Part shown: positions 24,401-33,960 of the stretch, piece by piece
How positions within the stretch are numbered: the stretch's first letter is position 1
How the letters are laid out: each line of letters opens with the position of its first letter
Assembly (NCBI GenBank): GCA_029213065.1
Contig: JARGPH010000040.1
Span: 1-46,059, forward strand
From: Verrucomicrobiales bacterium
GTDB lineage: Bacteria; Verrucomicrobiota; Verrucomicrobiia; Verrucomicrobiales; DEV007
Length of the DNA: 46,059 bases
Reading direction: 5' to 3'
The notes under the pieces: generated by a model
Seen by the model: only the letters and a program-made list of their open reading frames with translations
The model's database searches: none
Told to the model about the DNA's origin: nothing
Position numbers and translations under genes: made by a program

Positions 24401-25322
24401 GGTAGTCGTAGGAGATGCGCAGTTCCTCGACGATGGGGGGATCCACGGCATCGACATCGTAGAATTCAGAGACCGCTGATCCGGCACGGACGCGGTAGTC
24501 AAAGTTCTCCGTCACGGAGGGGAAGGTCATCGAAAAACGTTTCGTTCCGTCCTCGTCCTCTCCCACCAGCGTCATGCGCTCGACCGTCTCAGAGCCGTCG
24601 GCGAGGAGGCGACGGATCTCGGCCCGCTTCAGTTTTTTGTGCTTCACCGAAACCTCAATCGTGACAGGGGAACCGGTTGCCACTCTGACATCACCGGGGT
24701 CGACGATGAGTGAACTGGCGTAGGCGTTTCCAATATCGAGAAACGGGGCCACCGCTCTCGTCAAGAGGGTCCACGATTGCTTCGGCCAGATCGCGAGAAT
24801 CAGAAGGAGGATCGCGAGAGCACCGACTCCGACCGCGAGGAACTTCCGTGAGCGGGCCGGTTTGAATTCCGCCTTGGGATCGACCGCTTCGATATCGACG
24901 ACGGCGGAGTCGACCACTGCGGCGATCAATTCCTCTGATCCTTTGATCGATTCAGGATCGTCGCTGCCCATCAATTCGACCGCCGTGGAGATGCGTTCCT
25001 GAAGCTCGGGGTGGCGGATCTCAAGAATGCGCGCCATGTGCGTGAGCGTAAATTTGCGAGAGAGCGGGCGCACCAGATACCACCACGCCGCGACGAGGGT
25101 GACCCCGAGCCCTGCGAGACTGAGTGCCCACCTCGTGGTTGGTGAGAAAATGGTAATCGCCGCGTCGATCGCCATGATCGTGAGAAGGCAGACCACCGCG
25201 ACGGCGAGGGTTGCAAAAAAGCCGCGAATGAATAGAAGCCGCCTTACGCGCCTGATCATCGACTGAAGTTTGTCGAGAATCGGTTTGGGAAGTTGGTCGA
25301 TGGCAGATTCGAACGTGCTCAT
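21453..25322 (-). CDS. DUF4175-like membrane protein with very long coiled coil
   Basis: 1289 residues from the ATG at 25322. A GTG at 25352 gives ten more residues but overlaps the preceding gene, and the ATG leads straight into FESAIDQLPKPILDKLQ. Three hydrophobic helices (about 30-55, 65-90 and 160-180) are followed by a beta-rich extracytoplasmic part (to about 505) with Ig-like strands. A coiled coil rich in Glu, Gln, Lys and Ala (about 510-790), a Ser/Glu/Ala low-complexity zone (about 790-940) and more Gln-rich helix follow. The end has the DUF4175-type YRELVGRYFQVIAKE. It is probably an envelope scaffold working with the VWA proteins encoded just upstream in the operon. Composition is biased, but the frame is intact throughout. 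Confidence 0.82.
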   Translation of the reverse strand: MSTFESAIDQLPKPILDKLQSMIRRVRRLLFIRGFFATLAVAVVCLLTIMAIDAAITIFSPTTRWALSLAGLGVTLVAAWWYLVRPLSRKFTLTHMARILEIRHPELQERISTAVELMGSDDPESIKGSEELIAAVVDSAVVDIEAVDPKAEFKPARSRKFLAVGVGALAILLLILAIWPKQSWTLLTRAVAPFLDIGNAYASSLIVDPGDVRVATGSPVTIEVSVKHKKLKRAEIRRLLADGSETVERMTLVGEDEDGTKRFSMTFPSVTENFDYRVRAGSAVSEFYDVDAVDPPIVEELRISYDYPEYTGLEDVSAVSETGEIRAIAHTKVKVEATLNRPIWSSKLFINEDREVELTESAENQISWEMELKSGTNGSWRIELADEEGFTNEPASFPIEALPDKAPTIQITAPVQREFKLKPTETLPIDAAITEDFGIADFTMLVTPDGAPAPTSIALSAPAKVDASGIYFGRASLNIASLNLEPHQKRIAVQLRAGDNRPVDYDGPGVGLSETIYITLDQKAKSLADQAIEAQKKEVTEKIQEAKRELERARDDMRRAEQELQRSDDVKPETRQRLDEFSEHTEKARDNLDEIAAELEQSIFQEQADRASKISDENLATAMEKADMIPVTDAKEERISEARESREEIEKSIKELDSLAKAMREADDEYRAISELNQLANKQQELAQNAKEWAEEAQKRAEQMAANAQEASKEQQQFDQAQQKELNQFKQKQNQVEKELGEMLKDNAAALSEVLEEQKEKAESMSAKAEALAKNQESLKEANKKATQSKEDQQEALKERLIEQLQAMQTQLAEDTSEAQKAAQASQENASPGKSSPEETSKSDSGDKPQESNPEESAAASESLAEAASKAAEAAGELAERKLEEATESALSASASLSDAADKSSESETTEANTESAQTAEGAPDSPTEADAASAAEMAANDPAAEGSASETPASESAADTAAESGEGNPPGETPSEDGAPLPAQLAQRQEAIAEQIAAVRDGNLQEALSLMEQALAAEADALQSEAEQFEQTMQNLSQNNAKSSADRAENALRQGVREAKEAANQLDQAQKQQAQAEAKGQVSEGELAQGAQQAMQRGEGDQAQSANQLAQAAQHLANTATNIGKTMEGLDPAESDERIASSDDLAEGFEEVSEASESSSAEEAAQQSQEAANSLQKLAQQAMQKLGQGQQGNQPPQDGEGQPQPNQELAGDPQSDNLNETGKKTADSDGSGVPPELLDMGINAEDWARFKGALTGGNATAIETELPAEYRELVGRYFQVIAKEAGKK

Positions 25323-25338
25323 AAATGATAAGGTCGTG

Positions 25339-28300
25339 TTAGACGAGTCCACTGCGTCGGCGAATGATCCACTCGGCTGTGATCAGTCCGAGAAATCCGA
25401 GAAGGATGGGCCATTTGTCCCACAAGGTGACATTTCGGCGTTCTGTCAGGATTTCTTTGGGGGTTCCGAAAGAGGAAAGAAGATTCGGCAGCTCGTTGAT
25501 TTCCGCAACGGTGCCGCCGGTGATTTCCGCGGCCCGGTTGAGGAAGTCGCGATCAGCGGTGAGCTCGGCAAGCTCGATAGGGTTTCGTGTCGTCACGACG
25601 AGCAATTCGGTGGAGACCTCATTGTCCTCCACTTCGTCACCGGAAAGCCGGAGTTCGTATTCTCCCTCCTCGCGCAAACCGCTCAGGCTCGTTTCGTAGA
25701 GTCCTGAGGAATCGGTCAGGTAACTGAGCCGCTGCTTGCGAAGTCGTTCTCCATCTTTCCAGACTTCGACATCGAGTGTCGCGTCGGTGACAGGGCGGCG
25801 CTCCTTGTCGAGCAGCTTGGTGGTCACTTCGATGGAATCATTCGGTGTGTAGCTGAGGCGGTCCGTTCCCATGCGGATCTGGTCGGTTCCCGATCGAAGA
25901 TTCGGTCCGGCACCCCAGCGGGTCACCTGTCCCCAGAAGCGGTGATGATAGGTGTCACCGACGCCGTAGCGAAAGCGCCAGGTGCGATCGAAATTGAGCA
26001 TGAGCACTTTCCCGAGTCCGGCCGAAGTCGTCGTGATGAGAGCATGCTCTTTTTCGAGCGTTTCCTGATTCGCGAGTTGCTCAATCGCCGCTTCTACCGA
26101 GCCGGGTGATCCGTCAGGATTAACGATGGATTTCAAAGGCGGGCTTCCAACCGGCTGCGCGTAGGCGAGCACTTCGGCGGTCTCCTTCACTTCTCCGCCA
26201 TTGTATCTCCAGCGCAGTGGCGGGAAGGACTGCCAGCGTTCGTTGTTGAGGGCGCGGCTCGTCGACTGGGAGGTCACCGCATGGTCACGTCCTGAAGCGG
26301 TGAGGCTGATTCGATAGGCCGCTTCAGGCGATTCGAAGTTCGCAGCGTTCCCGGGAGTGTAAGTGACGGGGAGCAAATTCTGAAGTACTTCGCTGGAGTG
26401 GGCATGAGGCATGTAGCGCTGTCCCGCGATACAGACGAGCATCGCCCCGCGCTTTGTGACCGCCTCTTCGATCGAATCCCAGTCTCTGGTGCTCAGAGAG
26501 GCGGGATCGATGTCTCCCAGAATGATGACGTCGAAGAGCTGCCATTCATCTTTGTTCTGTGGCAGCAGGGTGGCCTCCGCTTCGCCAAAAGGACGCGTCG
26601 CGCTCGCGGCAATATCGCTGTGTCCGCGGGAGCGGTAAATTTCGTCGGGGTCGAGAAGGACATACTGAAGGTGCACCGATTTGTCGCGTCCGTAGAAGAG
26701 GTTCCGGAGATAGCGGAATTCCCATCTGGGAAAACCGTCAACGAGGAGCACGTTGGTGCGGTCATCTGTCACTGCGACTTTGAATTCCCACGCGTTGTTG
26801 GTTCTGAAAATCTCTCGTTCGTCGGGCTGCAGTCGAACCTCGTAGTCGATGATTCCTTTTTCCTCGGGCTGATGAACGAAACGGATTTCCGAGCGGAAGC
26901 TCACATCCGTGACCTTGATCGAAACGGTATCGACAATCTCCCCGCCGCTGAGAAGATTCGCCTCGACGGTTTCACCGAGAAAGCCGTCCAGTTTTGCCAT
27001 CGCAGTGATGACGACCCGGTCGTCGAGATAAATGGATTCCGGCGCACGAAGATCGAGAATCGAAATGTCGACCGGCCCTAACTCTCCCCCAATTGGAACC
27101 GCGGAGAGCGGGGTGTTTCGCACTGCAAGCTGACGCAGACTGTCTTCGGGGAGGGCCGCGCCATTGTGTCGCCCATCACTGAGGAGGAGTATTCCGGCGA
27201 GCGACTCGGGTGAGGTGTTGTCGAGAACGTGTTCAAGCGCGTGAGTGAGGTCCGTCTGAGAGTGGCCGGTTTTGACAGCCTCCGATTCCTCGCTGTCGGG
27301 GTCGGTGATTTGTTCAATGTCTCTGTCGTAACGATAGAGTCGCAAATTGTAGTCCTCGCCAAGGGCACTCAAGAGGGTTAGGTCATCGGCTTGACCCTGT
27401 TGGGTTTCGCTCTCCCGGGAATCTTCCTTCCGGGTTTCTCCGGTTTCAGCCGAATCAACGGGACGCGTCACTTTGGCGGCGAGGACTTTCTTCGATACTT
27501 CGAGGCGGTCTTTACCGGCGGCTTCTTCGAGTGCGTTTCGCTCCTCTTCGCTGAGCTTGGAAATGAAGAATTCATCCGCTTTCGCGGTCGTCACTTTGGC
27601 GGATTCGAGAATGCCTTCGAGCTCTTTCTTTGCGATTTCGAGTTGTTTGATGAGTTCCTCAGGCTTGCCTTCGCTTGCTGCTTTCTCCGCGAGCGGGAGA
27701 ATGCGACCGAGCCCGTCGCGGGATCGTTTCAGGTAGTCGGAGATTTTTCCGCCGGCTTCACCGGGGATAGCGAGGGATTGTGTCTCGGTAAGGACTTTCG
27801 AAAGGTCTTCTGCATCCGCTTTGATCTGTGTGAAAAAGTCAGGCAGCTGGGCAGCGCGGTTTTCCAGTCCGGCGGCAGGTGTCGGTGCGGAACTGAGTGC
27901 GGTAACCTCGTTCTCAATTTTCTCAGTGAGTTTGCCTGCGCGGCTTTCAATCTCACGCAGAGGTGGTCGCACGCGGGGGAATTTCACCTCGAACAATTCC
28001 GCTCGATCCAGTTTTTGAGAAGCGGTGAGTCGCTGGTCGGAAATGCGCATCGAATCGGAGTCATCGATAAGAATTGCGATTTCGCGCTCGATTTCCCGTT
28101 CCTCAAGAAAGGAGCGAACCGGTTGAGCGAGGATGAGAAGGAGGATTGCGAGAGCCCCGAGGCGAAGAGCGAGAAGCCAGCGGCCTTTCGCTTTTTTCAC
28201 GAGAGACTTTTCGAACTGGTAAATCCAGAGGATCGCTTCGGCGGCGAGGCCTCCCATGACCGCAATGGTGACGACTGACCAGGAGGTGGCGAGAGAGAAG

Positions 28301-28509
28301 AACTGAGCGAGAAACTGAAAGGAAAACCAGATCGCGAGGGTGGCGATGATTGCTCCGGCAATGGCTCCCGGAATCGCGATGATCGGGAAACGCTTTCGGA
28401 GGAGGACGCTGACGAGCCAGAGAATCGCGAATACAGCCGCTCCGGTGCCTGCGGTCCAGGCATTGAGGGATTCAATGAGGTCGTCTCGACTGTAGTCTTC
28501 GGGATTCAA
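25339..28509 (-). CDS. Membrane VWA-domain protein with glutamine amidotransferase-like domain
   Basis: 1056 residues. Four hydrophobic helices occupy about 1-130, including LLALRLGALAILLLILAQP, then a VWA-like domain whose MIDAS begins IDDSDSM (about 147-153, a DxSxS motif), interrupted by a helical insert (about 165-330). A class I glutamine amidotransferase-like fold (about 585-715, starting VLLVDGFPRWEF) carries no evident catalytic Cys-His pair. A beta-rich domain (about 860-970) precedes a last membrane helix near 1030-1050. This arrangement is seen in PVC and Bacteroidetes VWA operons. The metal site suggests ligand binding. It lies between the PA14/VWA gene (17 bases away) and the DUF4175-like gene. 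Confidence 0.83.
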   Translation of the reverse strand: MNPEDYSRDDLIESLNAWTAGTGAAVFAILWLVSVLLRKRFPIIAIPGAIAGAIIATLAIWFSFQFLAQFFSLATSWSVVTIAVMGGLAAEAILWIYQFEKSLVKKAKGRWLLALRLGALAILLLILAQPVRSFLEEREIEREIAILIDDSDSMRISDQRLTASQKLDRAELFEVKFPRVRPPLREIESRAGKLTEKIENEVTALSSAPTPAAGLENRAAQLPDFFTQIKADAEDLSKVLTETQSLAIPGEAGGKISDYLKRSRDGLGRILPLAEKAASEGKPEELIKQLEIAKKELEGILESAKVTTAKADEFFISKLSEEERNALEEAAGKDRLEVSKKVLAAKVTRPVDSAETGETRKEDSRESETQQGQADDLTLLSALGEDYNLRLYRYDRDIEQITDPDSEESEAVKTGHSQTDLTHALEHVLDNTSPESLAGILLLSDGRHNGAALPEDSLRQLAVRNTPLSAVPIGGELGPVDISILDLRAPESIYLDDRVVITAMAKLDGFLGETVEANLLSGGEIVDTVSIKVTDVSFRSEIRFVHQPEEKGIIDYEVRLQPDEREIFRTNNAWEFKVAVTDDRTNVLLVDGFPRWEFRYLRNLFYGRDKSVHLQYVLLDPDEIYRSRGHSDIAASATRPFGEAEATLLPQNKDEWQLFDVIILGDIDPASLSTRDWDSIEEAVTKRGAMLVCIAGQRYMPHAHSSEVLQNLLPVTYTPGNAANFESPEAAYRISLTASGRDHAVTSQSTSRALNNERWQSFPPLRWRYNGGEVKETAEVLAYAQPVGSPPLKSIVNPDGSPGSVEAAIEQLANQETLEKEHALITTTSAGLGKVLMLNFDRTWRFRYGVGDTYHHRFWGQVTRWGAGPNLRSGTDQIRMGTDRLSYTPNDSIEVTTKLLDKERRPVTDATLDVEVWKDGERLRKQRLSYLTDSSGLYETSLSGLREEGEYELRLSGDEVEDNEVSTELLVVTTRNPIELAELTADRDFLNRAAEITGGTVAEINELPNLLSSFGTPKEILTERRNVTLWDKWPILLGFLGLITAEWIIRRRSGLV

Positions 28510-28526
28510 AAGGAAGGTGGGGTGGG

Positions 28527-31500
28527 TCAGGTTTTGCTGAATTTCGCGAGCTGTTCACGAAAGGCATTGGAGGGAGCGTCTTTCGCCTCGAACTGGATAT
28601 TGATCTCTTCGCCCATGCGGCGGCTCTTTGCGATCCAGCGGGAAAGGGCGATTTCGACGAGGAGAAAGAAGAAGGCTCCGACAGCGAGGTACTTCCACAG
28701 TTCCTGACCAAACTGATTGCCGTTGAGAAATCCCACGAGCTCCTCGAGTGTCTTGGGTTGTGTCAGGGTGACGAAGTTCGCGAGGAAGGTATAGTCACTT
28801 TCGTTGAGGCGTTTCAACTGGCTCTCGGCTGGGTCGCGCTTCACGGTGAAAGGGATCTCGTTGTGGTCCTCTTTTAGAAAATCGGCGAAGTAGGCGCGCT
28901 GGTCGTCAGGGATCGTGACGCGATAGAGCCCCGAGGAGATTTCCCCTTGAAGCTTGAGGACTGATCCTTCCTCCTTCGAACTGAGTTGGGCGGTGCGGGG
29001 GCGTCCTCCCGGGCCGATTACATCGTAGCTGGTGAGAGCGGACTGGCGCCCGGTTCCTTCCTCGATTGATTGAAAACTTCGCAGTTGAATCGAGGGGATC
29101 AGCTCGCGTTTCAGCTTTGATGACTCCCAGAAAAGCGCCACTTTCGACTCACCGGAATCTTCCCGGTAGATTGCTTTGATGTCATACCAGCGTCCTGCTT
29201 CGAACTTCTGAGAAACCTTTCGGCGACCTCCTGGGTATTTGTAATCACCGATGCGTTTGCCATCGATCCAGACTTCAAGGTAGTCGTCGACTTCGGCGGA
29301 GAAGGTGTAGCGATCCGGAGCGGGGAACTGAATCTTGCCGACCCATTCAACGCGGAAATTATCGGCGGGAATGCCGGGGGCGGGGCTACCGTTGAGCCAG
29401 TTGAAGGAAAGCGTTTCGTCCTGTCGAACATGGGTTGGAGTCTGCGCCGAATGGCTCGCGAAATAACTGCCGATGAGGCCTTCTCCAATCGCGCGTGAAC
29501 GCTTTCCGCTGAGGCCCAGATTCACTTCCCAACCCGGATCGAGGTTAAGGCGGTAGGCGGCGGGATTGGCGAGATCGTAGACGAGCTCGTGAATGAAGGG
29601 GAGAAACGATTGACGCGTCACGAGGTTGCCGGACGAGAGATCGAGTGGAATCGCGGACTGCACGACCTGTCCGCGACCAACGCGACGCGAGGCAATGAGA
29701 ATGTCGCCGTTGTTGAGGCGGGCTCCCACCGAGGTCTCCGCGGCGAGATCGTCGGGGATGGTTTGCTTGCGGTAGTTCGTGATCACGGTGTTGGAAAAGT
29801 CGCTCTTGGCGGTGTCGGCGATTTTCTCCAAAGAGGGATGTGTCAGGGTTTGCGCGGAGGGCGTGAATGACTCATCGGGCGAGGTCATCGTGACGGTGTC
29901 TCCGACGGTGACAGGAAGGAAAGGGTCGTCGTTTTTGGTTCTCCATCCGTTGTAAAACGCGGCGTCCGATTTCCGGCCGGAGGCGATGAGAAGTCCGCCA
30001 CCCTGCTCGACGTATCCGGAAAGTGCGTCAGCGGTTGCCGAAGGGAGTTTGGGAACGTCGGCTAGGATCACCGCATCAAATTCGGAGAAGTCAGTGATTG
30101 TTGAAGCGTCGGGGAGGTCGATCACCTGCGGTTCGACGAGGAAGCTGATTCGATCGAGGGTGGGGTCGTAGTTGGCGTGGTAATCATCCGAGGCTTCGTC
30201 GCTGACTCCCTGAATGTTTGCATCGAGCGTGGGATCCAATGTCAGTGATGATGGTGCCAGCGCCACCGCGGCAAAGGAAGAAGCCCGGTCAAAAGCCCGT
30301 GAAGAGGGGTGACCGTCGACGATGAGAGTGCGCAGGCTGTGGGCGATGTTCACGGCGGTGAATCCGGTGTTGTCGGTTTCGATGTCATCCTCCACCTCCA
30401 GTGTGAATGTCAGGGCCTGCGCGCCTGCCGCACTGAACTGATGGGAGAAGGTCACGGTTTGCCGCTCCCCGGGAGGAAGCTGCCCCAGTGATTCGTCGCG
30501 GTATTCACGTTCGTCATCGATCGAAAGAATCAGCGCTCCCGGTGTGACCGATTCGTTGCCGGTGTTCTCCACCGTGACCGTAATGTCGACGGGACGGTCA
30601 ACCCCGACGATGTCGCGGGAGATCTCGATGTCCCTGACGGCGAGGTTTCGCACGTAGTCTGGAAGTGGCATCTTGCGCAGCATGATCTGCGGTTCGGTCG
30701 GCAGATTTTTGAAGGCGTCCTGCAGAAAGTTCCAGCGTCCGCTTTTTCCGATCTCCCATCCCACGTTTTGTTCGTCGGAAAAGAGGACGATCTGTTTGGC
30801 GGGATTGTCACCTCTGGCGAGGCTGAGGGAGGCCAGTGTGAGGGCCTGATAGGTGGTCATCGCGCCGTCGAGGGGCGCGAGCTCTTCGAGGGCTGCGTCG
30901 AGTTCCTGACGGTCTGTCGTCGGATCAAGAATGAGAGCGGCGGGGCTCGGTCCTCCGAGGATGAGGCTGAAGGCGTGCCCGCGGGGAGCGCGCTTGACGA
31001 GGTCGCGGGCTTCTTCGACAGCTCGCTCGAAGTTGGTTGTTCCGTCGACCGCAACCGTCATTGAGGTAGAGCCGTCGATGACGAGGGCGATGTCCTGGCG
31101 GGCTCCGGGAGTGAAACGGGAAAGATTGAGATACTTTTCAAAAAGAACCAGTGCGATGCAGGAGAGAAGCAGAAAGATGGAGATTCCCGCGATCCAGCGC
31201 CGCCACTTCGGTTCGTTGTGGAGGACCACAGCAACGCCGAGTCCGATCACGGCGAGGAGCAATAGAGGAAGCACCAGCAGCCAGGGAATCGTGGAGCCGG
31301 GCGGAATAAAGGGGCGCGCGAGGGCGAGAGCGAGAAGCCCGACGAGGAGGCACCGCGTCGCCATGAGGAGGGCTTCCTCGAGCTGGATGCGGCGGTTCCG
31401 TATCGCGAGCGATTCGAGAAGGAAGTTCATCGCACCCCAGTCAACAACGCGGCTCGAACGCCGGTTGAGCAAATGAATGACGATCGGAATGAGAATCCCG

Positions 31501-31538
31501 AGTGCACCGATGAGCAAAGCTGTATTGAGGAAGAGCAT
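28527..31538 (-). CDS. BatA-like VWA membrane protein with PA14 domain
   Basis: 1003 residues. It starts with a BatA-type N-terminal module (MLFLNTALLIGALGILIP, then LLNRR), further helices at about 58-80, 84-106 and 116-136, and a VWA domain with MIDAS DGSTSM (155-160). A glutamine amidotransferase-like region (about 410-560) is followed by a PA14 domain (about 680-815, with VEWVGKIQFPAPDRYTFSAE and DDYLEVWIDGKRIG), a carbohydrate- or glycan-binding fold. A helix near 965-985 precedes a charged C-terminus. PA14 fused to this scaffold suggests contact with a cell-wall or extracellular sugar. It lies downstream of DUF58 across a 270-base repeat-rich gap, which could separate its expression from moxR. 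Confidence 0.85.
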   Translation of the reverse strand: MLFLNTALLIGALGILIPIVIHLLNRRSSRVVDWGAMNFLLESLAIRNRRIQLEEALLMATRCLLVGLLALALARPFIPPGSTIPWLLVLPLLLLAVIGLGVAVVLHNEPKWRRWIAGISIFLLLSCIALVLFEKYLNLSRFTPGARQDIALVIDGSTSMTVAVDGTTNFERAVEEARDLVKRAPRGHAFSLILGGPSPAALILDPTTDRQELDAALEELAPLDGAMTTYQALTLASLSLARGDNPAKQIVLFSDEQNVGWEIGKSGRWNFLQDAFKNLPTEPQIMLRKMPLPDYVRNLAVRDIEISRDIVGVDRPVDITVTVENTGNESVTPGALILSIDDEREYRDESLGQLPPGERQTVTFSHQFSAAGAQALTFTLEVEDDIETDNTGFTAVNIAHSLRTLIVDGHPSSRAFDRASSFAAVALAPSSLTLDPTLDANIQGVSDEASDDYHANYDPTLDRISFLVEPQVIDLPDASTITDFSEFDAVILADVPKLPSATADALSGYVEQGGGLLIASGRKSDAAFYNGWRTKNDDPFLPVTVGDTVTMTSPDESFTPSAQTLTHPSLEKIADTAKSDFSNTVITNYRKQTIPDDLAAETSVGARLNNGDILIASRRVGRGQVVQSAIPLDLSSGNLVTRQSFLPFIHELVYDLANPAAYRLNLDPGWEVNLGLSGKRSRAIGEGLIGSYFASHSAQTPTHVRQDETLSFNWLNGSPAPGIPADNFRVEWVGKIQFPAPDRYTFSAEVDDYLEVWIDGKRIGDYKYPGGRRKVSQKFEAGRWYDIKAIYREDSGESKVALFWESSKLKRELIPSIQLRSFQSIEEGTGRQSALTSYDVIGPGGRPRTAQLSSKEEGSVLKLQGEISSGLYRVTIPDDQRAYFADFLKEDHNEIPFTVKRDPAESQLKRLNESDYTFLANFVTLTQPKTLEELVGFLNGNQFGQELWKYLAVGAFFFLLVEIALSRWIAKSRRMGEEINIQFEAKDAPSNAFREQLAKFSKT

Positions 31539-31616
31539 TTTTCGCGCTGCGCGCGGTGAAAAGTTAAAGGTAAAAAGTAAAAGGTGGCTTGGTTTCGGGG
31601 GCGCTTCGCGCTGTGA

Positions 31617-31680
31617 GAAAGTGGGAAAGTGGGAAAGTGGGAAAGTGGGAAAGTGGGAAAGTGGGAAAGTGGGAAAGTGG
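31617..31680. repeat. Tandem repeat, 8 copies of GAAAGTGG
   Basis: Eight perfect, uninterrupted 8-base units GAAAGTGG fill 64 bases. A unit length of 8 is not a multiple of three and all frames through it are shadows, so it is non-coding. The all-purine/pyrimidine asymmetry could allow triplex DNA, and perfect units are prone to slippage. Confidence 0.97.
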
Positions 31681-31718
31681 CTTCTGGTGGACGAGAGGAG
31701 ATCTTTTTCTTAATCTTT

Positions 31719-31799
31719 CTCTTTTTCTTTTTCTAATTCGCAGGCCGGGGATCGAAGCTTTGTGGAGATTAGGAGTAAAATTAGGAAAAAGAAAAAGAG
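31719..31799. repeat. Long inverted repeat (about 20-bp stem, 40-base loop)
   Basis: The left arm, 31719-31738, is CTCTTTTTCTTTTTCTAATT. The right arm, 31779-31799, is its reverse complement with one extra G. The transcript of the - strand would form a 20-bp A/U-rich hairpin between the DUF58 stop and the PA14/VWA start. It may act as an attenuator or RNA-processing site. The right arm (ATTAGGAAAAAGAAAA) recurs in the tandem array at 42941-44057. Confidence 0.85.
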
Positions 31800-31808
31800 G
31801 TCTGGAGG

Positions 31809-32735
31809 CTATCGTTGGGAAAAGTAGCTGAACAATGCTTCGGGGACGGGGGTGGAGGTGTTGATAGGGACGTAGTCAGCTTGCATTTGGCCGCAGGCGA
31901 GTTCGATCGACTTGAGATGTGCCTGGACCCGGTCGAGGGAGGAGGCGCGAATCGTCGAGGGATCAATGTTGAGTCGACGTCCTTCGATTTCGAGGCACTT
32001 GAAGTCGTCGAATTTCTCAAAAGGAAAGGTGAACTCCTCTTCCGCCATGAGGTGAAAGACGACCAGCTCGTGGTTTCGGTAGCGAAAGTGGTGCAGTGCC
32101 TTTTTGATCGCTTCGGCATCGTCGAAGAGATCGCTGATGATGATGACGAGTCCACGGGAGGGGATACGGTCCGCGATCTCGTGGAAGGTGTCGGCGCAGC
32201 GGGTGTCCTCGGCCGGTTCGGTTGCTGCGAGTTCCTCGAGCACCTTTCGAACCTGGCTGGGCTTCGCGGCGGGGCGCAGATACTGGCGAATCCCGTCGGC
32301 AAAGGTGACCAGCCCGACTGCGTCCTGCTGGCGGATCAGGAGATAGGTGAGCGCTGCCGCGAGATAGCGACCGTAATCGTATTTGGAGATGTTCTCTTTT
32401 CCTCCGAGCGAGGTCGATTTGTCCCCTTTGTATCCCATCGAGCCGGAGGCGTCGACGAGGATCGTCGCCCGCATGTTGGTTTCCTCGATGTACTGCTTGA
32501 TGTAATAGCGGTCACTTTTTCCGTAGACGCGCCAGTCGAGATTGCGAAGGTCATCGCCGGAGACGTATTGGCGGTGCTCCGCAAACTCGACCGAGAATCC
32601 CTTGTGGGGACTGGTGTGACGACCGTTGATGGTCCCTTCCTTGGCGCTGCGCGCCAGGAATTCAAGCCTGCCGATCATGTTGGTGATCTCTTTGGGCAGG
32701 AGATCGGAAAATTGGGTGGGACCCGTTTCGGCCAT
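31809..32735 (-). CDS. DUF58 domain protein (VWA-like)
   Basis: 308 residues with the signature of DUF58, here YVSGDDLRNLDWRVYGKSD within residues 57-77, followed by a VWA-like core whose metal site is DASGSM (95-100). No transmembrane segment is present, so this is the short soluble form of the family. DUF58 proteins are constantly encoded beside MoxR ATPases and are thought to be their adaptors or substrates. It starts 24 bases after the moxR stop, in the same direction. The exact role in the envelope module is unknown; the family assignment is secure. Confidence 0.92.
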   Translation of the reverse strand: MAETGPTQFSDLLPKEITNMIGRLEFLARSAKEGTINGRHTSPHKGFSVEFAEHRQYVSGDDLRNLDWRVYGKSDRYYIKQYIEETNMRATILVDASGSMGYKGDKSTSLGGKENISKYDYGRYLAAALTYLLIRQQDAVGLVTFADGIRQYLRPAAKPSQVRKVLEELAATEPAEDTRCADTFHEIADRIPSRGLVIIISDLFDDAEAIKKALHHFRYRNHELVVFHLMAEEEFTFPFEKFDDFKCLEIEGRRLNIDPSTIRASSLDRVQAHLKSIELACGQMQADYVPINTSTPVPEALFSYFSQR

Positions 32736-32759
32736 GGGACGCGTGGGAAGGAAGGTGGC

Positions 32760-33797
<1,038 letters not shown>

Positions 33798-33846
33798 GAT
33801 TTGAAAAGGTGATTGCAGGTTTTAGCGGCACTGCCGGTAGTTTGAA

Positions 33847-33876
33847 ATACTAATCGTGAACAAAAGACTGTGTCGA
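33847..33876 (-). promoter_or_regulatory. Candidate promoter of the moxR operon
   Basis: On the - strand TCGACA (33876-33871, five of six bases of the -35 consensus), an 18-base spacer, then TAGTAT (33852-33847, four of six for -10). It would give a leader of about 43 bases before the moxR ATG. There is no Shine-Dalgarno sequence in that leader. A moderate match that could be chance. Confidence 0.3.
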
Positions 33877-33960
33877 ACGGGTTTTTCGCCTAATAGCGCG
33901 TATCGGGATGCTCTAAATGACTAGTTCGAATGGGTCTTCAGGCAACTGTCGGCGGATCGA

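Larger units (their letters stand above)
31539..31808. other. Repeat-rich gap inside the MoxR operon
   Basis: 270 bases between the DUF58 and PA14/VWA genes. On the + strand it is nearly all purine from 31560 to 31680, including AGTTAAAGG/AAAAAGTAAAAGG stretches and the 8-base tandem array, then pyrimidine-rich to 31738, then purine-rich again to 31800. A large hairpin can form (see separate entries). No gene is supported; short frames across it are repeat translations. Confidence 0.7.

Noticed and set aside
31477-31831. + strand frames rich in KVGKWESG across the 8-base repeats
   Set aside because: A unit of 8 shifts frame at every copy, so the peptide pattern is only the repeat read cyclically; no start signal or homologous content.
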